Assembly (NCBI GenBank): GCA_014904985.1
Contig: MU129185.1
Coordinates: 3,842 to 54,828 of the forward strand
Reading direction: 5' to 3'
DNA: 50,987 bases
Source of the DNA: Hydnum rufescens UP504
Lineage: Eukaryota; Basidiomycota; Agaricomycetes; Cantharellales; Hydnaceae
Position numbers and translations under genes: made by a program. Numbering within the stretch: position 1 is the first letter of the stretch; the number at the start of each line of letters is the position of its first letter. Shown one piece after another: positions 34,330 to 45,390 of the stretch. The notes beneath the pieces are model-generated. The model had not been told where the DNA came from. It searched no databases and saw only the letters and a program-made list of their open reading frames with translations.

Positions 34330-34495
34330 ATTTCAACAGGGGGAAGGGAGAGTGAAGGGGAATAGGGTGTGAGGGACGATGTATCGCCTTACAGAGGGAC
34401 GGGGGAGTGATGGAAAATAGGAAGTGGTGGAGGATGTATCGCCTAACAGAGGGACGAGGAAAGAGAATAGGGAGTGATGGGGTATGTATCGCCTA
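34330..34495. repeat. Minisatellite, about three units of 50-55 bp
   Basis: The phrase GATGTATCGCC[T/A] followed by ACAGAGGGACG recurs at 34,378, 34,433 and (as TATGTATCGCC) about 34,483, each unit ending in an AATAGGRAGTGRTGG-like stretch. It directly precedes block QR. Confidence 0.75.
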
Positions 34496-34499
34496 AAAG

Positions 34500-35330
34500 G
34501 AATGAATTAGGGGAAAGGGAATAAGAGACTCACCGCGCGTATCTCGTATGCAGACTTGATCACAGACGACATATGGCACGCACGATTTAAGGGAAAGAAA
34601 GCAACAACAATCAAGGGAAAAATAGAACGAAGAAGCATGATCCTCAAATCCAATCCAGACATACACCCACCACACCCCAGAGATGTTCCCAAACCGAGAC
34701 AACGAGCCATCAGTCATACGAACCCAGACGACAGACGAATGCGCGTTCACAGAGACCGAGAACACAAGGAGCGAGAAAACTGGAAGGACCGAAACACGAA
34801 ACACGAAACCTGACAAGTCAAAGACAGCATGAAGCCCAGACGGTCAATTTCACGAGAAAGTAGATCAAGAGCCCACGCCATGCTATAAATATGGACCAAT
34901 TGAATTGAGAAGAACGCTGCCACAAACAACATCAGGAACCATTTCACATACCTTACGAAAAAGAACGTACTCACCAAGAAATATGGAAGGATCGGGGGAG
35001 GCGATACAAAGGGTGACGGAACCCGTGGCACGGGCTCATCACCACATGAAGGGTGAGTTGAGTATAAATACCCAGAGGATGGGGACCTAGATCGGAATCG
35101 GAACCGGGGCCGTACAAAAGAGACGACATGGAACGAGCCGAGAAGGAAGGAGGGACAGAATCCTGTCAAGGTTTGTTGGGGTAGGACATAAACAAACCAG
35201 TTTGCTCAGTCAAATGCGAGCGCCAGCTAGGGCTTTTAGCCTTAGTTCAGACACACGGACGCAAGTGCACATCCCTCCGGAAAACGGAGGGAGTAAGGTG
35301 TGTGCTAGCATATGGTGTAGATGCATCTCG
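34500..35330 (-). repeat. Array 3' flank QR, copy 6
   Basis: This is the most diverged QR copy. It keeps CTATAAATATGGACCAATTG near 34,884 and GTATAAATACCCAGAGGATG near 35,060. Confidence 0.7.
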
Positions 35331-35426
35331 CCCCATCGGAGGGCTGGAAGATAAAGATGCATCAGTTATAATTCCAATTAAGCCGGCCACGAAAGCGTAC
35401 CGGGACGGCAGCAGGGCGCCTCTGGG

Positions 35427-36338
35427 CTAGGCTGGGGGTATCTCCCAGAGCCACCAGACCCAATCCATTTCATTGTCAAGGTCATGATAAAAAGTCAGTT
35501 GTTCAGGTGTGAAAGAATATCCTTCCATATTACCCAAGATATTATGTAATCCGGAAGACCAAGGGAGCACGTTCTCATTGTCGGACGACGGCAGGAAGGC
35601 CGTAGGGGGGAAAGAAAGGGGGTCTATAGAGTCAGAGGTGAATCCAGACCCATAAATCCATATGAACATGGGGAAGCGGGAGACCCGTACCTTCGGGCAG
35701 GTATTGGGTATCGTTCCACCCAGCCCCTGTCTCCGAAGGATCTGCAGCATCTGTCAGCTATTAGGAAGAGGGCCACAACATTCCACAAACAAATTGGAGT
35801 AGCATGATTGTACGGCGAGGCATGGTCAGCAGTATTGGTTCCTTGGAACTGAGAAGAGCTAGTTTCGTTCGTTGTGAAAAACGGAGAGGCAGTAGCGACG
35901 GGGGTACAATCCGGATCCTGACAGTCACGGCAGGAGTCGGGGGTAGTCGAGGAGGATGGTCTCAGTTCAAACGACAAGGCGAGAGGCTGAATGGATGGCG
36001 CGCGGTTGTCACGATTCCCTATCCAGATCTTGAGGTCACCTCGGACCTGGTCCGCTAGGGCTTGACCCTGTACACATCTCCGATTAAGCCAAGGGAGTGG
36101 GGGAGTATGGGAAGTTGTTTCGACGTACAGGTGGCCTCTCGATCCCTTGACCACAGCAGAGGATATTAAAGCGGTGGCAATCCTGGCATGGCCCCAGGGA
36201 GCCCCAGGCACCGGATTTACACCCTTTCTTCCTAAATCTACAGGGCCAGCAGCCGGCTTTGTCATTTCGAGCCCGGGGACCGGAATCAGAATCGTCAGAA
36301 ATGGATGGCATATACTCGGAGGGGGGCACGTCGCTCAT
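35427..36338 (-). CDS. Sub1 Zn(2)-Cys(6) protein, copy 6, intact
   Basis: The exons are 36,338-36,129, 36,067-35,791, 35,750-35,691 and 35,623-35,427. The introns are 40-67 bp with GT..AG ends, including a CCTAATA branch site in intron 2. Phases 0, 1 and 1 close perfectly and give 247 aa. The start is the Met of M-S-D-V-P-P-S-E-Y. Residues about 30-62 carry G-C-W-P-C-R-F-R-K-K-G-C then G-P-C-Q-D-C-H-R-F-N-I-L-C-C. Exon 2 starts G-Q-A-L-A-D-Q-V. Exon 4 reads S-S-D-N-E-N-V and ends with an acidic, Trp-rich tail (D-W-V-W-W-L-W-E). That acidic aromatic tail could act as a short activation segment; this is inference. It is the most diverged sub1 copy and the best preserved. Confidence 0.82.
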
Positions 36339-36960
36339 GGTTAGCAGGGCGGGGGTGGAGGAAGAGAACGAGATAAGAAAGGTTCAGTGTTTTTAAGTCC
36401 GCAGGGCGGTCGACCCTTGGGGTCTGAATTGCCTTCATTGGGGACAGGAGTGATTGGCAAGTCCAGCGCCACGAGAAACGTGCAGCGCCACCGACAGGAG
36501 AGGGACGATTCCCGGGAGGCGTCGCACGTTCGATAGCACAGCCGATGGGAAAGCCACGCCCCCAAGTTCATGGGCCAAGAAGGACACACTATCTCACACG
36601 TCCCAGACATACATCTGAGGACAGATAAAAATAGGCTAAATGCTTCCAATCCACCCAGTTACGGGGGCTTAGTAGACCTGGGATTCAGGGACATCCGTCA
36701 TTCTCAATCCCCAGTATCATCTTTAATTATGAAAAGAGGGTACCTACGAAAAAAATTCTGGGGTACAAACTCGGGATGACATTTCCTCTCCAGACCCGCA
36801 AGTGAACACACGGAAGTGACCCGGAGTAGAGGATATATAGACCAAGTTGTGCCTTGGCGGCTTCAAAAAGAGTGCCATGAGTAGGTCTCCTCCATGAATT
36901 CGGTGTGAGTGAAGAATCCAAGGATAAGATTATGGCTTTGCATAGGGTCGAACTAAAAAA
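36339..36960 (-). promoter_or_regulatory. Sub1 5' flank, copy 6
   Basis: It keeps the family landmarks CGTGCAGCGCCACC near 36,479 and, further out, AATTCTGGGGTACAAA near 36,753. No gene is seen. Confidence 0.45.
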
Positions 36961-38009
36961 AAGACGAATACTCTACTTTAAAGCGCATCTTGACACCAGG
37001 CTGCATATAGAAAAATAAGTTGGAAATTCAGCCTTCGCCAAGAGGGCCGCGATATGGTAGCTATCATTTCATGTCCTCGGTTCCCGGACCGATGAATCTC
37101 ACGGGCGAGTATGAAGGCGTACGTACAGGGCGAGCGCTCAGCTTTGGAAGGGCAGTAGTGTGTGAGAAATGCCATTACAACATTGGGAAACGGCTTACCG
37201 TTCGCTTTGCCCAGGATGTCCTTCGGGAAATATCCGAGAGACAGAGAGGATATACAGTCGGAAAACATGAGGAGGCAATGCATTTGGTGGTCATGCTCTG
37301 CAGTGGCTTGGAAGATGGGCGCGCGGAGGATACGCAATCGGCTGACTAAACGCCCCCAATAATAAGGAATGAGGTATCCGATCGAGATGACATATACACA
37401 CCTGCAGGGGGGAGTCGACAAGGCAACGAGGAAACCTCACAATTGTTAACTACCTCGTAATATTTACGTGCCTTGATACCGCCAGCAAAGATAGATCCTC
37501 CTGAATACATGACGGGGGTTCGAGCATTACCTGTTGAAAGGCTTAAATTCACTACTCGAAAATTTGAAAAGGGATTTGGGAGGGAGGACGGCAGGGGCAG
37601 TGGGCAGATTGTCTTCCTTCTGAATCTAGGGGAATGATGATGTCGCTGACCGGAGAAGCAATGAATGTGGTGACACCCGCCGAACCGTCTTCCGTAACAT
37701 ATCAGCCGCATTTGTTTACAATCTTTCGTTGGCTTTAGAGAGCTCGAGGCACCCCAATCGGCCAGTCTGCACTTGGACTGGGGTGAAGTGAACATCACCT
37801 ACAAGCCAATCCTATCGTGTCCTGGAAGCAGTATAACTGCAGGAGTTCGGATTGTATAACTATCGTGCGTTCGCGCCAGCGCCGTGCGCAGATGTCCGCA
37901 CAATTTGCATCCGCTCCATCTGAATGCAAGGTCGACATATTGCCCCCACCACTTTTCCATCGGATTACAAGGGAGGTCAGCTGGTCTGAGGCCCAGTGGA
38001 CTGATATCG
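36961..38009. other. Junction region with unrecognised ORFs
   Basis: This lies between the minus-strand and plus-strand halves of the array. The minus-strand frames at 37,346-37,798 (150 codons, cysteine-rich: C-R-L-A-D-W-G then K-D-C-K-Q-M-R-L-I-C-Y-G and F-G-G-C-H) and 36,978-37,421 (147 codons) could be exons of one gene joined by a GTGTGT...TTTAG intron near 37,350-37,400. The plus-strand frame at 37,020-37,349 (109 codons) overlaps the second one. I recognise none of them and cannot choose the strand. Confidence 0.35.
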
Positions 38010-38480
38010 TACATCCCGACTCATCCGATAATCATGCTCGTTGAGGCCATTAAAGAACCGATGTTTCCTTGATCACTTGATGCTTCCACAGTGGTCAATA
38101 GCCGTGGCGGACCCTCTGGAGATGGTAGACCCTGTGGGATAATAGCGCGCTTGATCCTTACAATCATGCCAGCGAAAATATAAGTCTCCCAGCTTTCCGA
38201 CATTCACGTGCACCTTGCACCCTCGGTCCAAAAGGAATTTTTCTATCTGAATCTCTCCAATTGCCGCACTCCAATGAAATCGTGCAACGTCTCGCAGCAT
38301 TCTTGGTGAGGCTGGATTTCCGATTCAGATTTCTGTGCACATGCCAAGACTCGCTGTAGAAGAGAGTGCAGTAGCCACCTTCGTCTCTGCAGTCCCATCC
38401 TCTGATCATTAGACCTCCTCGCTCATCTCCAATTCGTGAAGGAGACCACCCTTGTGAAGTATCCAAGCCCAACTTGATTG
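38010..38480 (-). repeat. Array block X, copy 4, inverted
   Basis: Read on the minus strand it matches the plus-strand reading of 4,610-5,175 (C-G-N-W-R-D near 38,262, and the CCCACAGGGTCTACCATCTC motif near 38,125). Its orientation fits the reversed half of the array. Confidence 0.65.
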
Positions 38481-38962
38481 ATATCCATACAGTATCCCTC
38501 CTGATGTACTTTGGTGTATTCGCCCATGAACCCCAGAATTTTCTCCATTCCAGACACCGTTAGTGTGCGGATTGGAATTATTTAGCTATAGCGTATTTTT
38601 TAAATCTGCATTTGGATATATGATAGCTGGGACAAAATGCCAAATGCATCTGGCGTCTCCTTTGTGGTGAATCTGGTGATAGTTTCGGAGGACACCGGGA
38701 TGAGCGGTTTACGGTAGTCATCAATGCCCGCTCTGTGGGACAGGCTATCGTTCCTCCGGATCATTCGCGCCATGCGGGGGAGCGCGCTGCACCTTGCAAT
38801 TGGGCAATTGCCTCGAGGCCGAACGATGATTTATTTCCACCATGTTTCCCTGCCGCTGAATCTATAACAGAATGGACTCCAATATATATGTATATATAGG
38901 CAAGTGTTTAAAAAGGTGGACATTTCACCCTCATCCTCCTCGTACACCCCCCCCTCCTAAAC
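38481..38962 (+). promoter_or_regulatory. Sub1 5' flank for the Zn-less gene
   Basis: It resembles, in the opposite orientation, the 5' flanks of the minus-strand sub1 genes: GCGCGCTGCACCTTGC near 38,783, TATATATGTATATATAGGC near 38,884, then a T/C-rich leader just before the ATG. So this copy kept its promoter. Confidence 0.5.
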
Positions 38963-39563
38963 ATGAGCCAAATGCCTACACTTGCAGCATCCTCTCCCGT
39001 CGTCAACTCCGCAATCTACTATCACTATTCGGATAGTACCCCCATCGCCCCGCTATTCTCGCCAGTCGAAGCCTACAACTCTTACCAGCCACCCAATACT
39101 GCTGCTCCCGCCCCATCCCACAATCATGGGAATACAATTTGTGGGTCGTACACTATCGCTGTGTCCGTGGTGGTGCTAACAGGTCTTCTAGATCCTGTGA
39201 ACACGGCGGCCCCATGGAACGACACTGAATTCGTTTTTTACCCCCAATCCAACCACACGCAGCCCGTACCGCCCCCGACCACGTGGAACGAAGGTGTGGT
39301 CACCTGCCTCTCAATTGTCGTTGTATTTGCATATTCACCTGAGGCTCCCAGACCCCTTTACTGCTACATCATCCTTGTCTTCATCGTACTACGATCAGAA
39401 TGTGGTCACCTCTTCATCCGCCGGGACCTACGATCCCTTGGGTGCCCTCAAAAAGCCTTCTGCTGAAACTTTTGTCACACCTCAACAGCTGGTCCACCCA
39501 GTCCGCCATGACCCCGATGACAGAATGAGTTTGCCCCGGGGCTCCTATCGAGCTCATCGCTGA
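38963..39563 (+). CDS. Sub1 paralog lacking the zinc cluster, intact
   Basis: The exons are 38,963-39,140, 39,192-39,293 and 39,352-39,563; phases 1 and 1 close and give 163 aa. The first seven or so residues (M-S-Q-M-P-T-L) match the start of zinc-cluster paralogs. The sequence then jumps to the middle of their exon 2 (S-S-P-V-V-N-S-A), so the cluster, intron 1 and half of exon 2 are gone without loss of frame. Intron 2 has a GCTAACA branch site and a TTCTAG acceptor. The last exon has S-S-S-Y-Y-D-Q-N-V, Y-D-P-L-G-A-L and S-A-E-T-F-V-T. It cannot bind DNA through a zinc cluster; it could act as a partner or competitor if the shared C-terminal part mediates contacts, which is speculation. Confidence 0.7.
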
Positions 39564-39649
39564 GATCCTCTGCCACCGTGCAGGTACGTTTTCGTGCTCT
39601 GCCTAATTGGAATCATAACCAAGTCATCTTCATCTTCTAGCCTCGACGA

Positions 39650-40560
39650 TGTACCTACATGCTAGCATTTTCCCTGCTCGCTCCGTTCTTCGTTCAGAAA
39701 TGCACTTCAGCCCGTGTGTGTCTGAACGAGCTAAAGGCTCAAGTTCGCACCCGTGTTATGACTGATCAGACTGGTTTGTTTGCATGTACACGGACAAATC
39801 TCGGTATCGGTACCTACTGGATCCCATGTCTTCTGTTTTCTCGCCTCCTTCCCGTTCGTGGTCTTCGCTTTGCACGGCCCCCGGTTTCGGTTCCGATAGA
39901 TCGATCCTCTTGGTATATACGCAAGTCTCGTTTCAAGTCTCCTCTTGTGTGGTGGTGGTGAGCCCGTGTCACCGGTTCTGTTGCCTCTGATTTCGTCTCG
40001 CTCGATAATTGTTTGCTTTTTGTAGTGGCTCCGCTATGCTTTTCTGGTGAGGTTGTGAATGCTTCTGATGTTGTTTGTTCCAGTCTCCAATAAATCGGCC
40101 CATTATTTATACCATGGTGTGGGGCATGATTCTCCTTTTCTCGGTGTATGCGGTGAAATTGACTATTTGAGGTTCATTCCCTGTATTCGATTCGCTGGAT
40201 CTGTTGAAGTCCCTCGGTTTCTATCGGTCAGTGTAATCCCTGCTCTACGTGAAGGCACAGTCATCTTGGACTCTACGGTTCCGGTCTCTCCCTACGCTTT
40301 TCTGGCTCCTGGATCGTCTACTCTGCTGTTGGGCTCTCTGGCTTCTTGGCTTGGTGTCTCTGGATGGGGTTTTGGGTTCACGCTCCTTTCTGTTTTTCCC
40401 TCGATCGTTGCCCATGCTGTTGTGTTTTGTTTCTTCTCTTTTTTCTCCTTTAAATTCTGTGTACCCTATGTCGTCTGCATGACTAAGTCTGATGAATATC
40501 TCGTAATATACGCGGGAGTGAGTTCGTTCCCCTTCTGCCAGGTAGGTTTCATGTCATCCA
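39650..40560 (+). repeat. Array 3' flank QR, copy 7
   Basis: It is in the reverse direction to copies 1-6. In gene direction CCAATAAATCGGCCCATTAT at about 40,087 lies some 520 bp past the sub1 stop and could be a polyadenylation signal. The frame at 39,659-39,961 starts M-L-A-F-S-L-L-A-P-F-F as in copies 2 and 4. Confidence 0.75.
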
Positions 40561-40619
40561 TTCCCTATGCTCTCTGTCATTTTGCACTCTTGAGTCCTCC
40601 ACCGACATGATCCACTCGC

Positions 40620-41275
40620 CATTGTCCACTATCCACCACTACCAAGTGTCGAGAACAAGGGAGAAGGACAGACAGTGCAAGAAGACTCAAACAAACTGAC
40701 CTAGCGCAGGACTGCCGGTGCTGGCACTGGTGTAACGAAAGATCATGAGTACGGCGCACAATACAGACGTCGCCGTGGCGTCTGTGTGACGCCTTGCACG
40801 CATACTAGTAGGAGGGGCTATTGTCAATCTTTTGATAGTATAGGTTCGTTTCAAATGCCTTTTTTTTTTTAAGACGATCGTTTTGCGCATGTGATGTATG
40901 ATATCCCGATAGTTTCCGAGCGTGGGAGGGGGAGGGGAGAGATGGGTGGATATGGAATACAGTAGGTGAAATTCCTCATAAGCGAGGATGGGGGATTAGA
41001 TCGGGGCGCGTGGATTGGAAGTGTGAATAGGGGCTAAGGCGACCGGCTTTAGGGATCTCTTGGTAACATGAATATGAACTATATTCGAATTCGTTCCAAG
41101 TTGGTGGATTTCGTGCGGTTGTGACAACGACAATAGTGTGTCACGCGTGATGTGACCCTCCTTTGGCATTTTCAGTGAGGGGCCTGCACACCAAATATCT
41201 TAGACGATGCTTAGGATCGCAAAACACATATCCTTGCATTCGCAAGTGGAGGCCGATTCGAATCTGACAATTGAT
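40620..41275 (+). repeat. Array block P, copy 6, split by an LTR element
   Basis: It is the inverted counterpart of 29,685-30,440. The block is cut at TTGAT (41,271-41,275) by a miniature LTR element and resumes at 42,509 with the GC motif. Confidence 0.7.
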
Positions 41276-42508
41276 TGTTGAAAGACGTGGGCGGCGGGTG
41301 CCGAATTCATTACATAATACGTATGTACAGTAGTCAAGTACCGATCGGAATCGGCTGCAGACCCAATCCGCTGACACTCCCACTCGCAGCGATAACGATC
41401 GGGCGGGGTGTACCAAATAGGACAGGGGAAGGGGGGAACAAGATCAAAGGATAGAATAAAAGGGGGGGGGTTGGACACAACTGGTCTAAATTAGGAGGTG
41501 AGGAGAAAAGGATATGCTCCCACTGAAGCAGAAATGAGTCGAAGGAATGAAAATGAAATTTGCTCCCACTTGAGCAAGAAGACAGAAAAGGCAAGCAGTA
41601 ACTCCCACTGGAGCAAATGAGTTTGCATGAGCGAGACAAAAAGATGAACAGGTAAAAGGAAAAAGGCAGCAAGATTAAGAATTATACTCCCACTCCAGTA
41701 AAGACTCGAGTACCATAGATTAATAAATCCCCAACAGTAGCAGGTACCACGAGCCGAGCCCAAACACCCTCGCGCGAACCGGAAGAACGACGGTAGATGT
41801 CTTGATGATGTCGTGTGCCGCGAGCCGGATATCCAAATCCCCTGCGCGCACCCCGATCGACGAGCCGGATCCATGGCAATCCCCTCGCCCGGGCACCACC
41901 TCCATCCCACCCAAAAGACCCTATAGTAGGTCACCCAAGAGTCGCGAGCCAAGTCCGGAGACTTCCTCACACACGTCTCAAAATAGTGTTCTGGGTCCAG
42001 GGCCAGAGCCCACCCAAACACCCAACTAAATACTCCACCTCACCAACACGGCACAACGGCAATAGAAAATTCCCCGAAAAGGACACGGGTACGACGGTCG
42101 CGGTAGACACGGGATACGGGTTCACGAGCACGGGTAAGGTTGCCAGTAGAGGTTTCCCCAAAGAACAGGTACTCCCAGGTATAGGCAGGGGTGCCCCCAG
42201 ATGGACCACAGAATAGTCGCGCAGTTTAGACACGGAAAAGGAACGAACGACGGGTTTTCAGACACGGTATTGATGTCGCGGACTACGGCACAGTTCGTCC
42301 AGACAGTCACGGGTTCAGTCACGGTAGAAAGGCTCGATTGAGTCACGGAGCCGGTGGACTCGCACAGTTAACGGTATAGCCCTTAGGAAATGGATGGGCC
42401 CATAACCTGTTGAAAGACGTGGGCGGCGGGTGCCGAATTCATTACATAATACGTATGTACAGTAGTCAAGTACCGATCGGAATCGGCTGCAGACCCAATC
42501 CGCTGACA
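41276..42508 (-). mobile_element. Miniature copia-type LTR element (TRIM-like), complete
   Basis: Two identical 101 bp LTRs (41,276-41,376 and 42,408-42,508; on the minus strand TGTCAGCGG...CAACA) enclose 1,031 bp. The 5 bp target duplication TTGAT lies at 41,271-41,275 and 42,509-42,513. On the minus strand the 5' LTR is followed directly by GGTTATGGGCCCA (42,395-42,407), which resembles the primer site of copia-group elements that prime from an internal piece of initiator tRNA. The 3' LTR is preceded by GAGTGGGAG, a copia-like polypurine tract. Four more GTGGGAG-like copies lie at about 41,514, 41,562, 41,603 and 41,687. No reverse transcriptase or integrase is encoded. LTR identity points to a recent insertion. 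Confidence 0.85.
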
Positions 42509-42515
42509 TTGATAT

Positions 42516-42565
42516 CGTGGGAGAGTGCCAGTGAGCGCGCGGCTGCCTCGATCGATCTCACGTTT
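42516..42565 (+). promoter_or_regulatory. GC motif upstream of the sub2 gene
   Basis: The stretch AGCGCGCGGCTGCCTCGATC (42,535-42,554) is the reverse complement of the motif at 10,060, 18,805 and 29,640. It lies about 165 bp before the sub2 start. It is conserved in all four P blocks that have the full form, and is therefore a candidate operator or core promoter piece. Confidence 0.5.
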
Positions 42566-42720
42566 AGTGGGCGCCAACAAAAGCTTCCTTCAAAGATATT
42601 TCCGCATATCTCCCACAATTCAAGTGAGCCCCAGAAGCGGATCAGCTCGTCTCCGCACTTATAGTGCTATCGTTTTCCATTCCATTCCTTACCCCCCCTC
42701 CTAGCCAGGAGCGAGACACT

Positions 42721-43212
42721 ATGTCCATATTCCCCACTTCTGGTTCCAAGAGAAAATCTGGGTGTTGGGTCTGTTCTTTTCGTAACAAGCTCTGCACACC
42801 AAACCCAGACGCCCCCCAAGGGCCATGCAACGACTGTCATAAGTATAATATAGTCTGCTACGGGCAGGGGATTGCTAGGCCATCGGTACGTGGTTCCCCC
42901 CGTCTCTTAGGATAATCCTGCTCCTTGCCTTAATCGGAAATATGTGTGTAGGGTCAAGAACTGAGGGAACAAGTTCGGGGTGCGATCAAAAGTTGGACAT
43001 TGAATCGGACGAACCGCGCACCACTCGCTGAACCTCTCGACCTGTCGTCCCTTTGGACCCCTTTGGAACCACTTGATACCTTCCCCGACGACTTCCCTCA
43101 TCGAGACTTCTTCGGCGACTTGACGCCTGCTCCAAGTCTGGCCGCTCCCAAGGTCCGTATCCAGTATTCCCATCGAGTATTGCACTGGATCTCACAAAAG
43201 GCTTATGCGTAG
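42721..43212 (+). CDS. Sub2 Zn(2)-Cys(6) protein, intact two-exon form
   Basis: Exon 1 is 42,721-42,885 and exon 2 is 42,952-43,212, with a GTACGT donor and GTGTAG acceptor at phase 0; the product is 141 aa. Residues 15-47 give G-C-W-V-C-S-F-R-N-K-L-C, then ten residues, then C-N-D-C-H-K-Y-N-I-V-C, a full six-Cys cluster, followed by G-Q-G-I-A-R-P-S. Exon 2 reads G-Q-E-L-R-E-Q-V-R-G-A-I-K-S-W, then a Pro/Asp-rich stretch. The same exon junction as in sub1 shows common origin. The 1.2 kb LTR element sits about 210 bp upstream, inside its presumed promoter. A longer form using the conserved block at 43,301-43,522 is possible but I could not find convincing splice sites. Confidence 0.75.
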
Positions 43213-43300
43213 GTTTAGGATTTATTACATGAGCACCGAGCGTGCGGTATTGTGGGATAGATGATCAAGTTGATATTCATACGGCGGTCAGAAACACAAC

Positions 43301-43522
43301 GTGTCACTTGCTATGCGTGGCCCAGCCCAAAACAGTGCAGACAATAGCGCGATTGTCGAAATTAGAACCAGACAACTCCGTGAGGTGTTCCTTCAACAAT
43401 GTCAACCAGACCGTCATTATCGTCGGAAGAACAACATGAATTTTTGGGATCAACATCCTAGAACGTTTTACGTGGTGAGGTTCCATTTGGAGACTCAGCG
43501 CGTGGATGGGGTTGAATTGTGA
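43301..43522 (+). CDS. Conserved sub2 downstream block, possible exon or small ORF
   Basis: The frame contains I-V-E-I-R-T-R-Q-L-R-E-V-F-L-Q-Q, then D-Q-H-P-R-T and V-R-F-H-L-E. Versions occur at 18,168-17,938, 28,880-28,720 (both minus) and 48,360-48,530, and the protein reading is kept despite base changes at the first two sites, which suggests past coding. I do not recognise the domain. Whether it is a last exon of sub2 or a separate small gene is unresolved. Confidence 0.5.
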   Translation: MSLAMRGPAQNSADNSAIVEIRTRQLREVFLQQCQPDRHYRRKNNMNFWDQHPRTFYVVRFHLETQRVDGVEL

Positions 43523-43613
43523 GACGTCATGTTCCAGGCGAGGGAGTTTTCCCCTGCACCCTAAAGCCAGATTCATTCAGATGGAACATCGACATTTAAA
43601 CGCACTAGATTCG

Positions 43614-44324
<711 letters not shown>

Positions 44325-44359
44325 TTATTGGAATCAATCATGGGGAACCCTGTTGTCAG

Positions 44360-45386
44360 CAGTGTTGCACGGACCGGGTCTAAAAAGGTCAAGGGTCCGA
44401 AATCCGACCGGTCTGACTTTTGCGACCCGGTCATTCCCACGGTCAGTGGGTCGCAAAAGGTCAATCAGATTCTCCACTTTTTCGCAGTCTATGGCTCATA
44501 TTGGGCACTCCACTTCTCCTCCTATGCCCCTTTCTGTATCTGAGTGTTTGCTATCAATATATTGATGAGTTGTGAAGGATACTGGATGGTGAAAAGTGTC
44601 ATGGGTATGTGAAGACGTAAACAGGGACGGGAATTCGGAGTTGCCTACCAAAATAAACTCGCGCGCTAGCCTTGCTTTTTTTTTGCATACTTGACTCGGG
44701 CTGTATGGGGAAAGCTAGCCCCCTCTGGAAGTATTTCACCAAGCTTCAAGAGCAATATGGAGCAAACAAGAGCCATCCTGCGGCAAGGTGCAATGCTTGT
44801 ATTGCACACTTCAAGTTGGAATTGGAGCGCGACGACTTGAACAGAATCACTTTGGGTGATTTAGTGGTCCGTCGCTCCAAGGCAGATATACATTCTATAG
44901 ATCTCTGCTCACAGAATGTCCAGCAATTGCACAGAGCGAGCCACCTCACCACTCAGGTATCAGGTGAGTTTCCAACAAGAAAAGCTCGTAGGTACTTGGT
45001 AACTAATACACCTTACAGCATGCCTCAATTGATGGGCGAAAGTGGACACTAAAAGAGGTTTTCAATCTAACACTCGACGGACCTTGGAATGCATATTGGT
45101 TTCAGGGTGAACGGAATACCATGGCAGAGACAGAAGTAGGGGATCTAATGACAAGGCAAGCAAATCTTGACCTGGATCCTACACTCGCAAGCACTACTGG
45201 CTGGACCGTCAACGAGAATCCTGTTACCGCTTAACTCCGTTGATTGTTAATCCATTTCGTTGATCTGATTGGTTGTGATTCGATTGACCCCACACGTGAC
45301 AAAAACTGAGTGAGACCCCGGGTCTGACATGGGGTCTCGACCGTATTCGGTCCGACCCGGGTCTGACCTGAGGTCGTGCAACACTG
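44360..45386 (+). mobile_element. hAT-family element 1 (1,027 bp)
   Basis: The ends are CAGTGTTGCACGGACCGGGT and, reverse-complemented, CAGTGTTGCACGACCTCAGG, a terminal inverted repeat of hAT type. The 8 bp target duplication is GTTGTCAG. The left copy is at 44,352-44,359; the right copy is split by element 2 into GTTG (45,387-45,390) and TCAG (46,406-46,409). The unoccupied site GTTGTCAG stands once at 49,356-49,363 in unit B. Subterminal GGGTCTGAC/GGTCCGA repeats flank a transposase N-terminal piece. It is too short to be autonomous. Confidence 0.9.
44705..45234 (+). CDS. hAT transposase remnant with BED-type zinc finger
   Basis: Exon 1 is 44,705-44,956 and exon 2 is 45,019-45,234, joined in phase 0 (GTATCA donor, TTACAG acceptor), giving 155 aa. 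Residues about 5-35 contain S-P-L-W-K-Y-F and C-N-A-C-I-A-H, as in the BED zinc finger at the N-terminus of hAT transposases. The rest is polar and unrecognised. The catalytic and dimerisation domains are missing, so it can at most bind element ends. Confidence 0.6.
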
Positions 45387-45390
45387 GTTG

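Noticed and set aside
41491..42021. 176-codon minus-strand ORF inside the miniature LTR element as a retroviral-type protein
   Set aside because: No gag, protease, reverse transcriptase or integrase motif is visible, and part of the frame is made of the repeated GTGGGAG units.
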